Below, piece after piece: positions 10,971 to 22,280 of a stretch of DNA of 64,000 nt. The notes under the pieces are model-generated. The model saw only the letters and a list, made by a program, of their open reading frames with translations. It searched no databases and was not told the origin of the DNA. The translations under genes were made by a program, and so were the position numbers. Where the stretch lies: positions 124,001 through 188,000 of the forward strand of contig JASPKZ010007301.1 in assembly GCA_030220185.1 (NCBI GenBank). The letters are read 5' to 3'. This DNA comes from Diploptera punctata (lineage: Eukaryota > Arthropoda > Insecta > Blattodea > Blaberidae). Numbering within the stretch: position 1 is the first letter of the stretch; every line of letters begins with the position of its first letter.

Positions 10971-11414
10971 TTCCAATCTATCACGATTTAAATTTAGACA
11001 TATTTCCGGCAACAATAGCTTCTTCAAAGCTACCGTTCATTGAACATAATCTCATATCGTAATTGTGGGTAATTTTGAGAAACTTCCATTCCCCCAACTT
11101 AAAAACCATTCGAGCCCTGATCTCTCTTTCAATCTTGGACTGTATGGTTCTTTTCCCCACATCTGTTTTTTTTTTCTTTTTTCCGAGCACAGTGAACCTT
11201 TTTCCGTACAACTTGGAGATTTGGTTTATGAAAAGATAGGTTTAAATTATGAGTAAAAACTACACCATGACAGACAACCTACAGAAATACGCTAAAAAAA
11301 CAGTATTCCATATCACCCATTAAACTTAAACTAACCATAATAACTCGTCATAACCTTATAATTGTCAATTTGTGTAGCAAATTTTATTAACCATGGCAAA
11401 AAAAACCATTTAAG
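10971..11414. other. No feature recognised
   Basis: AT-rich spacer between two DNA elements. The short open frames seen here show no recognisable domain. Confidence 0.4.
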
Positions 11415-11601
11415 TATTATCGCCTCACTATGAAGGTTGTTCGTTTATATAATAGCGGGTGCCGCGCGACAATGCTTGACAATGATTAACATGCGGAATT
11501 ATTATAGTGCCGGTAGTCGGCATCTTTGTATTCAATTATATATAAAAGCTGCGGGGAAATAAAGCGAGCCGCTGGACAACCATCATAGTGAGGCGATAAT
11601 A
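11415..11601. mobile_element. MITE copy 1
   Basis: A 187-bp element whose 26-bp ends are inverted copies differing at one position (TATTATCGCCTCACTATGA, then A or T, then GGTTGT). The terminal TA may be the target duplication, which would fit a Tc1/mariner-type origin. There is no coding capacity. Confidence 0.8.
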
Positions 11602-11835
11602 CATTACATAAACATCAAATAAGTATTTTGCAATATGTCGGCAACACGAGATGTAACTGAAGTTAATCCGGAAATATTAATATAGTTATTAATTTGTTAG
11701 CAGTGGCGTAACCAGTAAGTGCACCAGATGGAAAATTGGGAATAATTCACAGCAAAATTTATGGAGCAGTTTAAATGTATTTTTGCGTTTTTTAGGGAAA
11801 ACACTGAGCATTATAAATAAATCAAAGCTACACAG

Positions 11836-11984
11836 CATCGCCTCACTATTATGGCTATCAGATTATATAAAGCATGCAGAATTATTATAGTGGCGGTAGT
11901 CGGCATCTTTGTATTTAATTATATATAACAGCTGCGGGAAAACAAAGCGAGCCACTGGACAACCATCATAGTGAGGCTGTAATA
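11836..11984. mobile_element. MITE copy 2 (internally deleted)
   Basis: Shares the ends and core (GGCGGTAGTCGGCATC, AAAGCGAGCC-CTGGACAACC) with copy 1 but is about 40 bp shorter and more diverged at its left end. It lies inside the hAT-like element that starts at 11701. Confidence 0.75.
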
Positions 11985-12139
11985 CAATCGATAGAATTTA
12001 TACTTTTAAAATTAATGGTAGACCACAGTTGATGTTATTGATTAAAATGTTTAAAAATTTAAAATTTGTATCTGATTTATCAGTCGTCCTCAAATAAAAC
12101 AAACATCTGTTTAAAAAACTTCGTCAAACATTAAAAAAT

Positions 12140-12795
12140 GTAGGCGTTTCAGAAAACAATGCTCTATCATCAGCATTAAAAATGGTACAATTTAAAATGC
12201 TGAGACTGAACATTAAGATAAAAGATCGTAATAGACAACAAACCTCTGGAACAAGTAACACATTTTAATTATTTGGGTTGTAATTTTACTATAAACACAA
12301 AAACTGAAAGAGACATACATATGAAACTGTCGAAATTTCAAATGATATGCGGAACTATACATAAAACATTAAAGAATAAACAAGAAGAGATACTAGATTG
12401 AAGTTTTATAAAACATTGGCAGTCCCTGCATTACTTTATGGGAGCGAAACTTTGGTAATGACCAAAAAATTGCAAAGTAGAATACAAAGCTCAGAAATGA
12501 ACTTCCTTAGAAGAACAAAAGGGCGCACAAGATTGGATCGGATAAGGAATGAAGATATAAGAACGGAGCTAAATATATATCCATTGGATGAGAAAATCAG
12601 ATAATATAGAGAGAAATGGTTTACACATATGGAAAGAATGAATGTAACAAGATTACCAAGATCAGCATTCAACTATAAGCCAAGAGGTTCAAGGAAAGTA
12701 GGAAGACCAGTGAAAAGATGGACAGAACAATTGTGAGGCGGAACAGGCAAATTTGCCTAGCCCATGAAGTGAAGAAGAAGAAGAATAAAAAGAAG
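12140..12795 (+). mobile_element. LINE-B, 3' half
   Basis: Plus-strand LINE-B remnant. The 12398-12604 frame reads LKFYKTLAVPALLYGSE, RIQSSEMNFLRRTKG, LDRIRNEDIRTEL; past a stop come RGSRKVGRPVKRWTEQL and a (GAA)n tail at 12765-12797. The upstream part is frameshifted. It lies between the two inverted 100-bp segments of the surrounding element. Confidence 0.82.
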
Positions 12796-12955
12796 AAGAG
12801 ACTGAGCATTATCTTCTGAAAGACCTATATTGTTTAATGTTTGACGAAGTTTTCTAAACAGAAGTTTTAGTTGAGGACGACTGAATATCAAATACGAATT
12901 TTAAAATTCTAAATATTTCAATAGAATTAATATACCTAAGTAAAAAATGAGTTGA

Positions 12956-14415
12956 AAATTATATTTTGTTATGTAGAAAACTACAGTCCAGTATTCTAGT
13001 GTTGCTGTTAAATTCCAATTGTTGGCAGTGAGAAATAAAGACCGACCATATTTGTCAAGTCGAATGTTAACTTTATGAATGTTAATATCTAGATTAATCC
13101 AGAATAATCTGGCTACGCCACTGCTTGTTAATAATTTTTATTCCGTTCAGAATTTCTGAGAAAAAAAGGAACATCTCCGAAACTTTGAAAATTTTAGAAA
13201 AAAATGTCAAAAGAAACCCCGACTTTTAGAAATTCTAAAAAAAAATCAATGCTAAATTATATTTTGTTATGTAGAGAACTACAGTACAGTATTCTAGTGA
13301 TGCTGTTAAATTCCGATTGTTGGTGGTGAGCAATAACAAAGACCAAACAGATTTGTCAAATCGAATGTTAACATCTAGATTAATCCAGAATAATCTGGCT
13401 ACGCCACTGCTTGTTAGTAATTTTTATTCCGTTCAGAATTTCTGAGAAAAAAAGGAACATCTCCGAAACTTTGAAAATTTTAGAAAAAAATGTCAAAAGA
13501 AACCCCGACTTTTAGAAATTCTAAAAAAAATCAATGCTAAATTATATTTTGTTATGTAGAGAACTACAGTACAGTATTCTAGTGATGCTGTTAAATTCCG
13601 ATTGTTGGTGGTGAGCAATAACAAAGACCAAACAGATTTGTCAAATCGAAAGCTAACATCTAGATTAATCCAGAATAATCTGGCTACGCCACTGCTTGTT
13701 AGTAATTTTTATTCCGTTCAGAATTTCTGAGAAAAAAAGGAACATCTCCGAAACTTTGAAAATTTTAGAAAAAAATGTCAAAAGAAACCCCGACTTTTAG
13801 AAATTCTAAAAAAAAATCAATGCTAAATTATATTTTGTTATGTAGAGAACTACAGTACAGTATTCTAGTGATGCTGTTAAATTCCGATTGTTGGTGGTGA
13901 GCAATAACAAAGACCAAACAGATTTGTCAAATCGAATGTTAACATCTAGATTAATCCAGAATAATCTGGCTACGCCACTGCTTGTTAGTAATTTTTATTC
14001 CGTTCAGAATTTCTGAGAAAAAAAGGAACATCTCCGAAACTTTGAAAATTTTAGAAAAAAATGTCAAAAGAAACCGACTTTTAGAAATTCTAAAAAAAAA
14101 ATCAATGCTAAATTATATTTTGTTATGTAGAGAACTACAGTACAGTATTCTAGTGATGCTGTTAAATTCCGATTGTTGGTGGTGAGCAATAACAAAGACC
14201 AAACAGATTTGTCAAATCGAATGTTAACATAATGAATGTTAACATCTAGATTAATCCAGAATAATCTGGCTACGCCACTGCTTGTTAGTAATTTTTATTC
14301 CGTTCAGAGTTTCTGAGAAAAAAAAAAAGGAACATCTTCGAAACTTTCAAAATGTTAGAAAAAAATGTCAAAAGAAACCCCGACTTTTAAAAATTCTAAA
14401 AAAAAATCAATGCTA
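12956..14415. repeat. Five tandem copies of a 285-bp unit
   Basis: Units begin at about 12956, 13254, 13539, 13825 and 14110 (spacing 298, 285, 286, 285, last unit 305). Each contains TTGTTATGTAGA, GTTAACATCTAG, the hAT-like terminus CTGGCTACGCCACTG and TTCCGTTCAGA-TTTCTGAG. Units 2-5 are nearly identical; the first is more diverged. The unit is the right end plus flank of the hAT-like element. Confidence 0.93.
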
Positions 14416-14861
14416 GAATACTGTAATCCTATATTATTATTATCTTTATTTAAAATTACTGTAAATGTATATTTACCAACCTAGTTGTAAAGACACCTAG
14501 AGTCGTTGATGTTGTGATGGAAATAACGGAAGCACAATGGTTTTAATATTCAGCATCTCGTTCTCTATGCTCAGCGTTACCAACATTTTAATTACAATAT
14601 TCTTAATTTGTATTTTAACAGTATAACTTTCAGAACGCGCCCTTAAAACATTTACGCTGGAAATATTATATTGTATTGTTTTGATCACTGTATAGGTAAT
14701 CCACAATTTAAAAAATACATTTAAATTATATATTTACTTCAAATAAATAAATTATCAAAAATGCATCAGTTAATTAGGTATATTTATAGCATTTTCTTAT
14801 GAAAATAAAATATTGGAGAGTTTTTACATCCTGTATCATATGCATAATAATAAAAAATACA
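14416..14861. other. No feature recognised
   Basis: AT-rich. A short ATC run sits at its right edge (14861-14878), next to the following LINE. Confidence 0.4.
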
Positions 14862-14869
14862 TCATCATC

Positions 14870-15570
14870 ATCATCATCCAGGGATAAAGCCTGTTGGCTC
14901 GTTCCGGTTTCATGAAAGCTAGAATTGTTAAAATTGTTCAGACCATCTTCTGTGTGGGCGTCTATCGTTTCTCCTTCCGTGCGGTTTATAATTTAGCAAT
15001 AATTTTGGAAATCTTCCTTCTGGCATTCTATCAATATGTTCTTTTCAGTCGTTCCTACATTTAATTATTTGTGCTGTAAGTTTGAAAATATTTAGTTCCT
15101 TTCTTATATCTACATTTCTTTTCTTATCCAGCAGAGTATATCCTGCTATATTTCTTAAAAATCGCATCTCAGCTGCTTCCAATCTTTGTTCTTGTCTTTT
15201 AGTGATCGTCCAACATTCTGATCCATACATCAATACAGGAACAGTTATTACTTTATAAAATTTCATTTTTGTTTCTTTTCTTGTGTTTTCAAGAGTTCTT
15301 TTAATAGTGCCACACAATAGATTAAATTTATTTATTTTGTCATTAATATCTTCAATTTTAACATATGATAAATTGAGACCTAGATATTTAAAACTGTTCA
15401 CCTGCTCTAAAATTTTATCATCAATTACTATTTTTGCTCTTAAGGTATCATGTCCTTTAAATGCTACAATTTTAGTTTTATTTATTTAAATTTTTAAATT
15501 GTAATTGGCACTTATTTTTTCCAAATTAAAAATAGCTCTTTGTAGATCATCTTCTGAACTGGAAAATACA
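14870..15570 (-). mobile_element. LINE-B relative, 3' half
   Basis: Minus strand at 15045-15401 gives FKYLGLNLSYVKIEDINDK, KMKFYKVITVPVLMYGSECW, EAAEMRFLRNIAGYTLLD and NVDIRKELNIF. After a frame break come RMPEGRFPKLLL and RRPHRRW. Upstream KTKIVAFKG is visible. It is a post-RT region of the same kind as LINE-B but a separate subfamily. Confidence 0.82.
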
Positions 15571-15596
15571 TATTGTTATTAAAACAATAAGCTGAA

Positions 15597-15918
15597 CCTG
15601 CGGTTCCCAACCTTTTTCGACTCGCGAACCCCTTCCACAACGATCTGAGTTGGGCGAACCACTGACTTTAAATACACATACAATAGACATGCATAAAATT
15701 TAATTCCATGCAAAATGTTTAATAACCTTAAATTAACTTAACCCTTAACGGTTAAAACCTAATGTTACTCTAGTTACGGCTTAAAAGTTACACAACGTGT
15801 ATGCCTAGTTGTAGCGAAATCAAAAATTCCTAACATTGTTACATATTGTGGAAATAATGTGAACATGCCCGATCTTACATATATGTAACAGGTGCATTAT
15901 AGGGTTAATTAAATTTTA
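15597..15918 (+). mobile_element. Possible hAT terminal fragment
   Basis: Begins CTGCGGTTCCCAACCTTTTT, resembling the common hAT start CAGTGGTTCCCAACC. The opposite end was not found, and no transposase reading frame is present. Confidence 0.35.
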
Positions 15919-15919
15919 A

Positions 15920-15952
<33 letters not shown>

Positions 15953-15966
15953 TATTATTATTATTT
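15920..15966. repeat. (TAA)n / (TTA)n microsatellite
   Basis: TAA run that turns into TTA repeats, giving a short inverted simple repeat. Confidence 0.9.
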
Positions 15967-15999
15967 TTATTAAATATAAAAAAAAATGGGCATACCCAT

Positions 16000-16968
16000 A
16001 CAAAATACACATGTATATTCGCTAAATTTTGCAGATGACCAGGTATTAATAGCACAGGACCACGATGACTAGAATATATGGTTAAAAAACTAAAAGAAGA
16101 ATATGAAAAGTGGGGACTTTATATAAACATTGAGAAAACTAAATACATTTTGTAGATGTAGTATGACTATTCCTCTATATTTCAATTTACTGATGAGGAA
16201 GATAATATAATATATTATTTATCTAATATATTAAGTATATTTGACTTCCAATCAAAAAGTTTGTATCTACAAGATAAATAATCTTTATAATAATAATTAT
16301 GACCTTATTCATTATTATTCCTGTGTATAGGAGAAGAAATGGAAAATATAAATTTCAACAATGGAGAAGAACTAAAACCTAATATTGAATGCACTTATTT
16401 AGGAACAAAATTAGACTATTCAGGCGATAACACAGTGGAAATTAAAAATAGAATCGCACAAACAAAACAAGCAATAAATGCCTTAAACTCTGTTTGGTGG
16501 AGCAAAAATATTACAAAAATAGAAAATTACAAATATATCAAACTATAATTCAGAGCATTTTAACGTATGGTGCTGAAGTCTGGCAAATTCCTACCAGGGA
16601 AATGAAAAGAATTTTAAGTACAGAAATGGATGTTTTAAGAAGATCAGCTGCAAAATCTAGAATGGATAGAATACGAAATAAAGAAATAAGGGAAATTATG
16701 GGTGTACAAGAGGAGCCGGACATCATAGACATTATAGAACAGAAAATATTGCAGTGGTATGGTCATGTCAAACGAATGCCAGAGCAAAGATTGCCAAAAA
16801 TTGTTATGGAATGGATCCCAATGGAAAGGAGGAAGACCGAAGAAAACTTGGATAGAAGGGTACAAGCAGCTATGAATATCAGAGGAATTGAGGAAGATCA
16901 ATGGAAGGATAGAGAGGAATGGCGTTTGGTTTCCGGAAGACGGCGGCAGTTGCCATTATACCGGATGG
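16000..16968 (+). mobile_element. LINE-C, RT C-terminal half
   Basis: Carries the RT motif NFADDQVLIAQD (about 16027), then INIEKTKY. After a non-matching stretch of about 160 bp come CTYLGTKLDYSGD, LTYGAEVWQIP, MDVLRRSAAKSRMDRIRNKE, LQWYGHVKRMPEQRLPK and GRRRQLPLYR. Frames are split at about 16540. An ATT-repeat tail follows, as in several RTE-like LINEs. It is distinct from LINE-A and LINE-B. Confidence 0.83.
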
Positions 16969-16970
16969 TG

Positions 16971-17044
<74 letters not shown>
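16969..17044. repeat. (ATT)n microsatellite, LINE-C tail
   Basis: About 24 ATT units immediately after the LINE-C coding end. A SINE-1 is inserted at its right edge, and ATT repeats resume beyond it. Confidence 0.95.
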
Positions 17045-17375
17045 CCACCGCTGTGGTTTCGAGGTAGCGTGCTGCCTTGTCACGCAGCGGGCCCGGGTTC
17101 GATCCCCAGTCGGGGCAGTTTTTCTGGGTGAGGTTTTTATTGGGGTTTTTCCTCACCTATAAAGCAAATGCCAGGAAAACATTAAGGCCCAAACGGTCCC
17201 CGAAACTATATCGCCATCATTATCATCATCATCCTTATCATTATCATCATCATCATCCTTCACCGGTGTGGAAAGCAACGGGAAGTTACCACACCTACAA
17301 TTCCCTAGTAAAGCTGCAAAGAATAGCATGAAAATTCTATGATTGCAGTGAAAGACCTGCCCTCGTGCAGAATTA
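17045..17375 (+). mobile_element. SINE-1, nearly complete
   Basis: tRNA-like head with A box (GTGGTTTCGAGGTAGCG) and B box (GGTTCGATCCC), body with CTCACCTATAAAGCAAATG and AAACGGTCCCCGAA, a CAT/ATC-rich bridge, CACCGGTGTGGAAAGCAACG, and the 3' end CAGAATTACTATTGATGG. ATT repeats on both sides suggest insertion into the LINE-C tail. Confidence 0.9.
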
Positions 17376-17381
17376 CTATTG

Positions 17382-17398
17382 ATGGATTATTATTATTA

Positions 17399-17453
<55 letters not shown>
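17382..17453. repeat. (ATT)n microsatellite
   Basis: Second block of ATT repeats with one G interruption. It continues the tail seen before the SINE. Confidence 0.95.
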
Positions 17454-17454
<1 letters not shown>

Positions 17455-17733
17455 TCCCTTGTTGTTAGAGTGTTTTTTTGTGATAAATTGGGTACGCATC
17501 TGAGCCATGACTAATATATACTTCCATTGTGAATATGGCGATTTTAGGTTACTTTGAACTTAATTTCTCACTTTTTTGGAAACAAATTCACGTAATTATT
17601 CACATACTGCAACAATAGTGTGTTTTTCAGTTTTTATTTGAAAATTATACTCCAAGAGCAAATTTGACAGAACTTGGGTGAGGTATTTTAATAGTCGTGT
17701 CACATGTTGGCTAACTTGAGCCAAATTATAATA

Positions 17734-18923
17734 CAGTAAAACTTGTTCAAAGCGGAATCGCATGGGACCAATTTTTTTCCACATTATACAACATTCCGCA
17801 TTATAAAAATATTAAACAATCTTAGATTAGAGAGCACCGTATGTGTCTTTTTTATGTACCTTGGATTAATTTTAGTTCCGCTGCCGTTGGAAAGTGAAGT
17901 ATAATATGTAGAGCGATTTCGAGGTAACGCGCGAAAAAACAGCCCCGTTTCGTGAGCGTTAAAATGTCTCTTCGGCGCGTATCCTGAAATTAATGTATGC
18001 AGTTTCGGTTTCCGCTAATTATACTTCCGTCCACATACTTTGATTCCCCGCAAATTTCATTCCACACTACATTGTGTCGCTTTTTAAAACTGTCCACAAC
18101 CAACCTGACGATGCCTTCAAATCGTTATTTCCTACGGATATAGAAACAGCTAGAGCTTGACTTTGGAGCATCGGTCCAGAAATTTGAAGATTTTTTATCA
18201 TGGACTTGTAAAACACACCTCGTTGATTTTTCTTCTTCTTCTTCTCTTTTCTCTCTTCATTTGACCATTTCCTTGCATCCATTCATTCGTTATTTTTCTT
18301 TGTGGTTTAAAATCTCACAAACTTGGGTTTTTCCATATTTAAATTTAGTTATTATTTCGCGTACTGAGAATTTGTTTTTCTTTATCTTCAATCACTTTCA
18401 CTTTTCCGTTTATTGACAATATATACATACGATTTAGCCATCTTTATTCCGTAAATTCAGAACGCTACCTGTGTAAGATACGTACACAAACAGTCTCAGA
18501 TCTTTAACTAATTTAAGATTTTACAGTGCACTGGTTATTTTAAGACAGATGTCACACGCCAAATATTTGTTAAACGAACCCGTATTTCGCAAAACGGGTA
18601 TGCAGTGAGGCCGAAAAAAATTAAAGATATAGGTATAAACTCTACTTCACCCGGCGCAGGCGGCAGGAATCATCACTTATTGTTAATTCGCGTAACGGGA
18701 ATTCAATGAAGTGAAAACTAATTTATTTCTCTCTCTCTTTCCCCTTATAAACATTTTTTCATGAATTGTGTAGAAATGTTCTTCCGTTTCCGCTTTGGAC
18801 AGATTCCGTTTTATACGAAATAAATACACGTAAAATTACTATTATTTTGCCGGGACCAATACATTTCTTTACTTTGGACAGATTTCCGCATTATTAACGT
18901 TCCGGATTAAACACGTTTTACTG
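17734..18923 (-). mobile_element. Tigger/pogo-like DNA transposon remnant
   Basis: A 1,190-bp element bounded by TA on both sides, with ends CAGTAAAACTTGTT and (reverse complement) CAGTAAAACGTGTT. The ends resemble pogo/Tigger termini. The minus strand holds broken transposase coding: REIITKFKYGKTQVCEILNH near 18300-18360, then ISGPMLQSQAL and DLKASSGWLWTVLK at 18067-18180. These match the two CENP-B-type DNA-binding helices. The catalytic domain is missing, so it cannot be autonomous. Confidence 0.78.
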
Positions 18924-19993
18924 TATAAGTACTTAAACATAACGATTAAGATTTTTAGTGTTGCGTCAGTTACCAACATAACACCTACCAAACTATAGCA
19001 ATGAACTTATAAATTGATATGAGTATAAATAACTATACACATTTTATTATACCTAGCATGACTGTACACCTTGTCAGAATAACTTTTAAAGGAAATTGGA
19101 ACTGACGTAACCAATTTATACACGATATTTATGTCCAATTTTGTATAAAATAATTAATGGCAACATATTATATTCCATTACAATACCTTATACTTAATTA
19201 TGTATCTTCTGAAGAATACATTATTTGAAAAAAGAAAAAAAATTGAAAATCGTGAACTAAAATCAATGCTCTTTGTCAAGATCAACCATGATATATTAAG
19301 ATAGTTCAATAACATACCACCATGTGGGAGCTATTACTTTATCACTTCATATACTTAGATTAGCACAGAGATAGGATTAGCATATTAACGGGTTATCGCT
19401 GGATTACCTTAGCCCATAGATTAAAGGAATGTCATAGCCAACACCTATCATGATAATAGAGAACCATGACAGATGCCAAATATACCACTTTGGGTAGCAG
19501 AGAAGGAATTTCCATGTGTTATGCCAAATTTTACATGGAATTCACCTACAGTAAACATAACAAGAGTGTGACGTGTTCTGTGACGTGTTGGCGCGAGGTA
19601 AGTTTTCATTAGTCTGGAAGAATAATGTTTAACATTCCGCGGCCGCAGATTTTTTTTATTTTTCAGAACCAGGCACGCTGTAGCATTCAATTAAGAAAAG
19701 TAAAGTCGAATCTGTTAATGAGAAAAATCTGAACATTAGAAAAGAGGTTTAACCTGAAACGAAGATTTAAATATCGCTCTAACGGCAGTAATTTCCGATT
19801 TTTTTCGTAACAAATCTCGCATATGCTATTTAAATAAAACGAAAAAGACATCATCAAGAGTTGCGCCATAATTTTTGTCAAAGGCTGTAAATAAAATGGG
19901 CAATTTCAAGTCGTTGAGAAATATTTGTGCTACGATAGATGTAGTAGTAGTAGTTGGACTTTATTAGACAAAAAGTAACATATTTACAATATT
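18924..19993. other. No feature recognised
   Basis: AT-rich DNA. The stretch at 19855-19890 (CATCATCAAGAGTTGCGCCA, then TCAAAGGCTGTA) repeats 2990-3034, so a short unnamed repeat is present. No gene was recognised. Confidence 0.45.
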
Positions 19994-20004
19994 ATTTACA
20001 AATA

Positions 20005-20351
20005 GTCCACCGCTGTGGTCTCGAGGTAGCGTGCTGCCTTGTCACGCAGCGGGCCCGGGTTCGATGCCCGGTCGGGGCAGTTTTTCTGGGTGAGGTTTTT
20101 ATCGGGGTTTTTCCTACCTGTAAGACACATGTCAGGAAAACTTTAAGGCCCAAACGGTCCCCGAAATCATATGGCCACCATCCTTATCATTATCATCCTT
20201 ACCATTATCATCATCATCCTTCATCGGTGTGGAAAGCAACGGGAAGCTACCACACCTACACAATTCCCTAGTAAAGCTGCAAGCATAGCATGAAAGTGCT
20301 GTGATTGCAGTGAAGAACCTGCCTTCGGGCAGAATTATTATGGATGGATGG
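20005..20351 (+). mobile_element. SINE-1, full length, 11-bp duplication
   Basis: Head with A box (GTGGTCTCGAGGTAGCG) and B box (GGTTCGATGCCCGG), body, CAT-rich bridge and 3' end GCAGAATTATTATGGATGG. ATTTACAAATA flanks it at 19994-20004 and 20352-20362. This is one of the cleanest copies for defining the family's boundaries. Confidence 0.93.
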
Positions 20352-20506
20352 ATTTACAAATATGGGTCGCACGGGCAGTAAGCCGTACGTGCTGTTGACA
20401 GTCCGTTACAATAAAATAATAATTGGTAATAGTAATAGATTGACACATTAACATTCTTAATAAGAATTCCGTATCTGAAATTGTTTGTACTATACTTACC
20501 ATATCC

Positions 20507-20785
20507 ATCCATAGTAATTCTGCCCAAAGGCAGGTTCTTCACTGCAATAATAGCATTTTCATGCTATGCTTGCAGCTTTACTAGGGAATTGTAGGTGTGG
20601 TAGCTTCCCGTTGCTTTCCACACCGGTGAAGGATGATGATGGCCATATGATTTCGGGGACCGTTTGGGCCTTAAAGTTTTCCTCACATTTGTCTTACAGG
20701 TGAGGAAAAACCCCAATAAAAACCTCACCCAGAAACACTGCCCCGACCGGGGATCGAACTCGGGCCCCGCTGCGTGACAAGGCAG
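20507..20785 (-). mobile_element. SINE-1, head truncated
   Basis: Minus-strand copy from CATAGTAATTCTGCCC through CACACCGGTGAAGG and GGGGACCGTTTGGGCC to CGAACTCGGGCCCCGCTGCG. The A-box side of the tRNA head is replaced by unrelated bases before the LINE-A tail at 20806. Confidence 0.88.
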
Positions 20786-20805
20786 AAACGTCATAACGCA
20801 ACCTG

Positions 20806-21240
20806 GTACTTACTTACTTACTCACTGGCACTATCGAACCCGTAGGTTCATGGCCGCGCGGACATAAGCTCTCCATACATCCCTATCCTGAGCTAATGCT
20901 TTCCAATCATTTCCTGTATAATCTACTTCCCTCAAATCATAGTTAATGTTGTTCTCCCACCTCATTCTTGGTCTACCAACTGGGCGTTTTCCTTCTGGCT
21001 TTCCTACAAGAAGTTTCCATGCACGTCTTTCATTCCCCATACGCGCAACATGTCCTGCCCATCGCAGTCTACGGGACTTAACTGTTCTTATTATATCTGG
21101 CTTCCTATAAAGACCATGTAGTTCATTGTTATGTAGTCTTCTCCATTCACCTGTCTGTTCATCTCTCTTTGGTCCAAAAATTTTCCTAAGAACTTTATTC
21201 TCAAATACTCGTAATCTCCTTTCCTCCCTTAAAGTAAGAG
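20806..21240 (-). mobile_element. LINE-A, 3' end, well preserved
   Basis: Minus-strand LINE-A with a (TACT)n tail, then an open 69-codon stretch at 20831-21040 (MGNERRAWKLLVGKPEGKRP to NLRVR), then antisense FGPKRDEQTGEW and TLREERRL regions. It breaks off at an A-rich run at 21241. Confidence 0.9.
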
Positions 21241-21595
21241 AAAAAAAAACATCATTGTCATCAGAATAAAACCATTTCTGATAATAATGTAGTGGTAACT
21301 ATGGAAAGTAATTGAAAGATACTGTATTTTATAATGAATTAGATATTGCTAATAGTGTTTTGAAGAAATATTTGAGCAGATGGAACAGAATTCGCGAAGT
21401 TAATCTGTTGAAATTACAATAGGTTATTACTCAAGATAATATCAATAGATCGATGAACATAAATACGTTAACATTTATTAAAATTAAAGGACAAGTACAA
21501 AATACGTACGTATTAATTAAAATATATTTTAATAGTTCAGGATGTTTTATAGGTCCCTAACTTAACAATTATGTTATATATATATTCGGGTTTTT
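21241..21595. other. No feature recognised
   Basis: AT-rich spacer without recognisable coding or repeat structure. Confidence 0.4.
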
Positions 21596-21885
21596 ACAGC
21601 TGCTGCCGTCTTTCCGTGTCAAACCTCCAAAGTCTACGATCTTCGGCATCTTCAATGCTTAGCCCACTTGCTTGCATTACTATCTTCATGTTTTCATTCC
21701 ATGTTAACTTTGGTCTCCCTCTTTTCTTCTTTCTGGTCGGTTGTCATTGATATAGTTGCTTCGGCCATCGTTCATCTTCCATTCTTAAAATATGTTCTAA
21801 CCACTTTAACTCCTTCTCCTCAATTCTTTCAATTATGCTTTCTTCTGCTTCCATTATATTTCAAATTTCCTTATTTGTGACATGT
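21596..21885 (-). mobile_element. LINE-C-like 3' end
   Basis: The reverse strand reads RGRPKLTWNENMK, ASGLSIEDAEDRRLWRF and RRQQL. These correspond to the C-terminal end seen in LINE-C at 16850-16960. It is a short 5'-truncated relic. Confidence 0.65.
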
Positions 21886-22084
21886 TATAGATTTTAACTT
21901 TCTGACACTTCTGCGTAAATAATCCATTTATATATATTTTTTTTTATTTATTTATTTTTCTCTTTAATTTGCTTACTTGTTATTGTCAGCTACTAGATGG
22001 TAGTGAAGACCGAGTTCTCGCGACATCTAGTAATAATGGAGAATATAATACATATATAAGAAAGATAAGTGTTTGAATTGGATT

Positions 22085-22155
22085 TGCCTGGTGATGTAAT
22101 GGATAACACGCTGGGGTACCAACCCAGAGGTCCGGGTTCAAATCCCGTTCAGACA
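22085..22155 (+). repeat. tRNA-like sequence (anticodon loop GTACCAA)
   Basis: Folds partly as a tRNA: perfect 5-bp anticodon stem CTGGG/CCCAG with loop GTACCAA (anticodon ACC) and T-loop TTCAAAT on a 4-bp CGGG/CCCG stem. The acceptor has one mismatch and one wobble, and the D arm is poor. A TTTATTTTTCTT stretch and a TA run follow. It belongs with the short tRNA-like repeats at 42236, 51568 and 57211 rather than being a safe tRNA gene. Confidence 0.5.
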
Positions 22156-22167
22156 TTTATTTTTCTT

Positions 22168-22169
<2 letters not shown>

Positions 22170-22199
<30 letters not shown>
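22170..22199. repeat. (TA)n microsatellite
   Basis: About 15 TA units downstream of the tRNA-like sequence. Confidence 0.95.
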
Positions 22200-22201
<2 letters not shown>

Positions 22202-22280
22202 CTATATTTCTTAATTTTAATTGTATTTTCTTACTTATTAAGTTATATGACGTAAGTAGGGTAATTATAAGATACGAACA

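Larger units (their letters stand above)
11701..13123. mobile_element. hAT-like element with CAGTGGCGTARCCAG ends
   Basis: Left end CAGTGGCGTAACCAG at 11701. Right end, reverse complement, CAGTGGCGTAGCCAG at 13109-13123. Flanking 8-mers are TTTGTTAG and CTTGTTAA (CTTGTTAG in later right-end copies). It holds MITE copy 2, a LINE-B copy and a pair of inverted segments (about 12035-12135 and 12829-12935). No transposase is recognised. The right terminus is repeated downstream. Confidence 0.6.

Noticed and set aside
16898..17508. Poly-Asn, poly-Ile and poly-Tyr proteins
   Set aside because: Translations of ATT repeats plus SINE sequence.
18067..18282. Stand-alone small host gene on the minus strand
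   Set aside because: Contains CENP-B-type helix motifs inside a TA-flanked element with pogo-like ends, so it is a Tigger-like transposase remnant.
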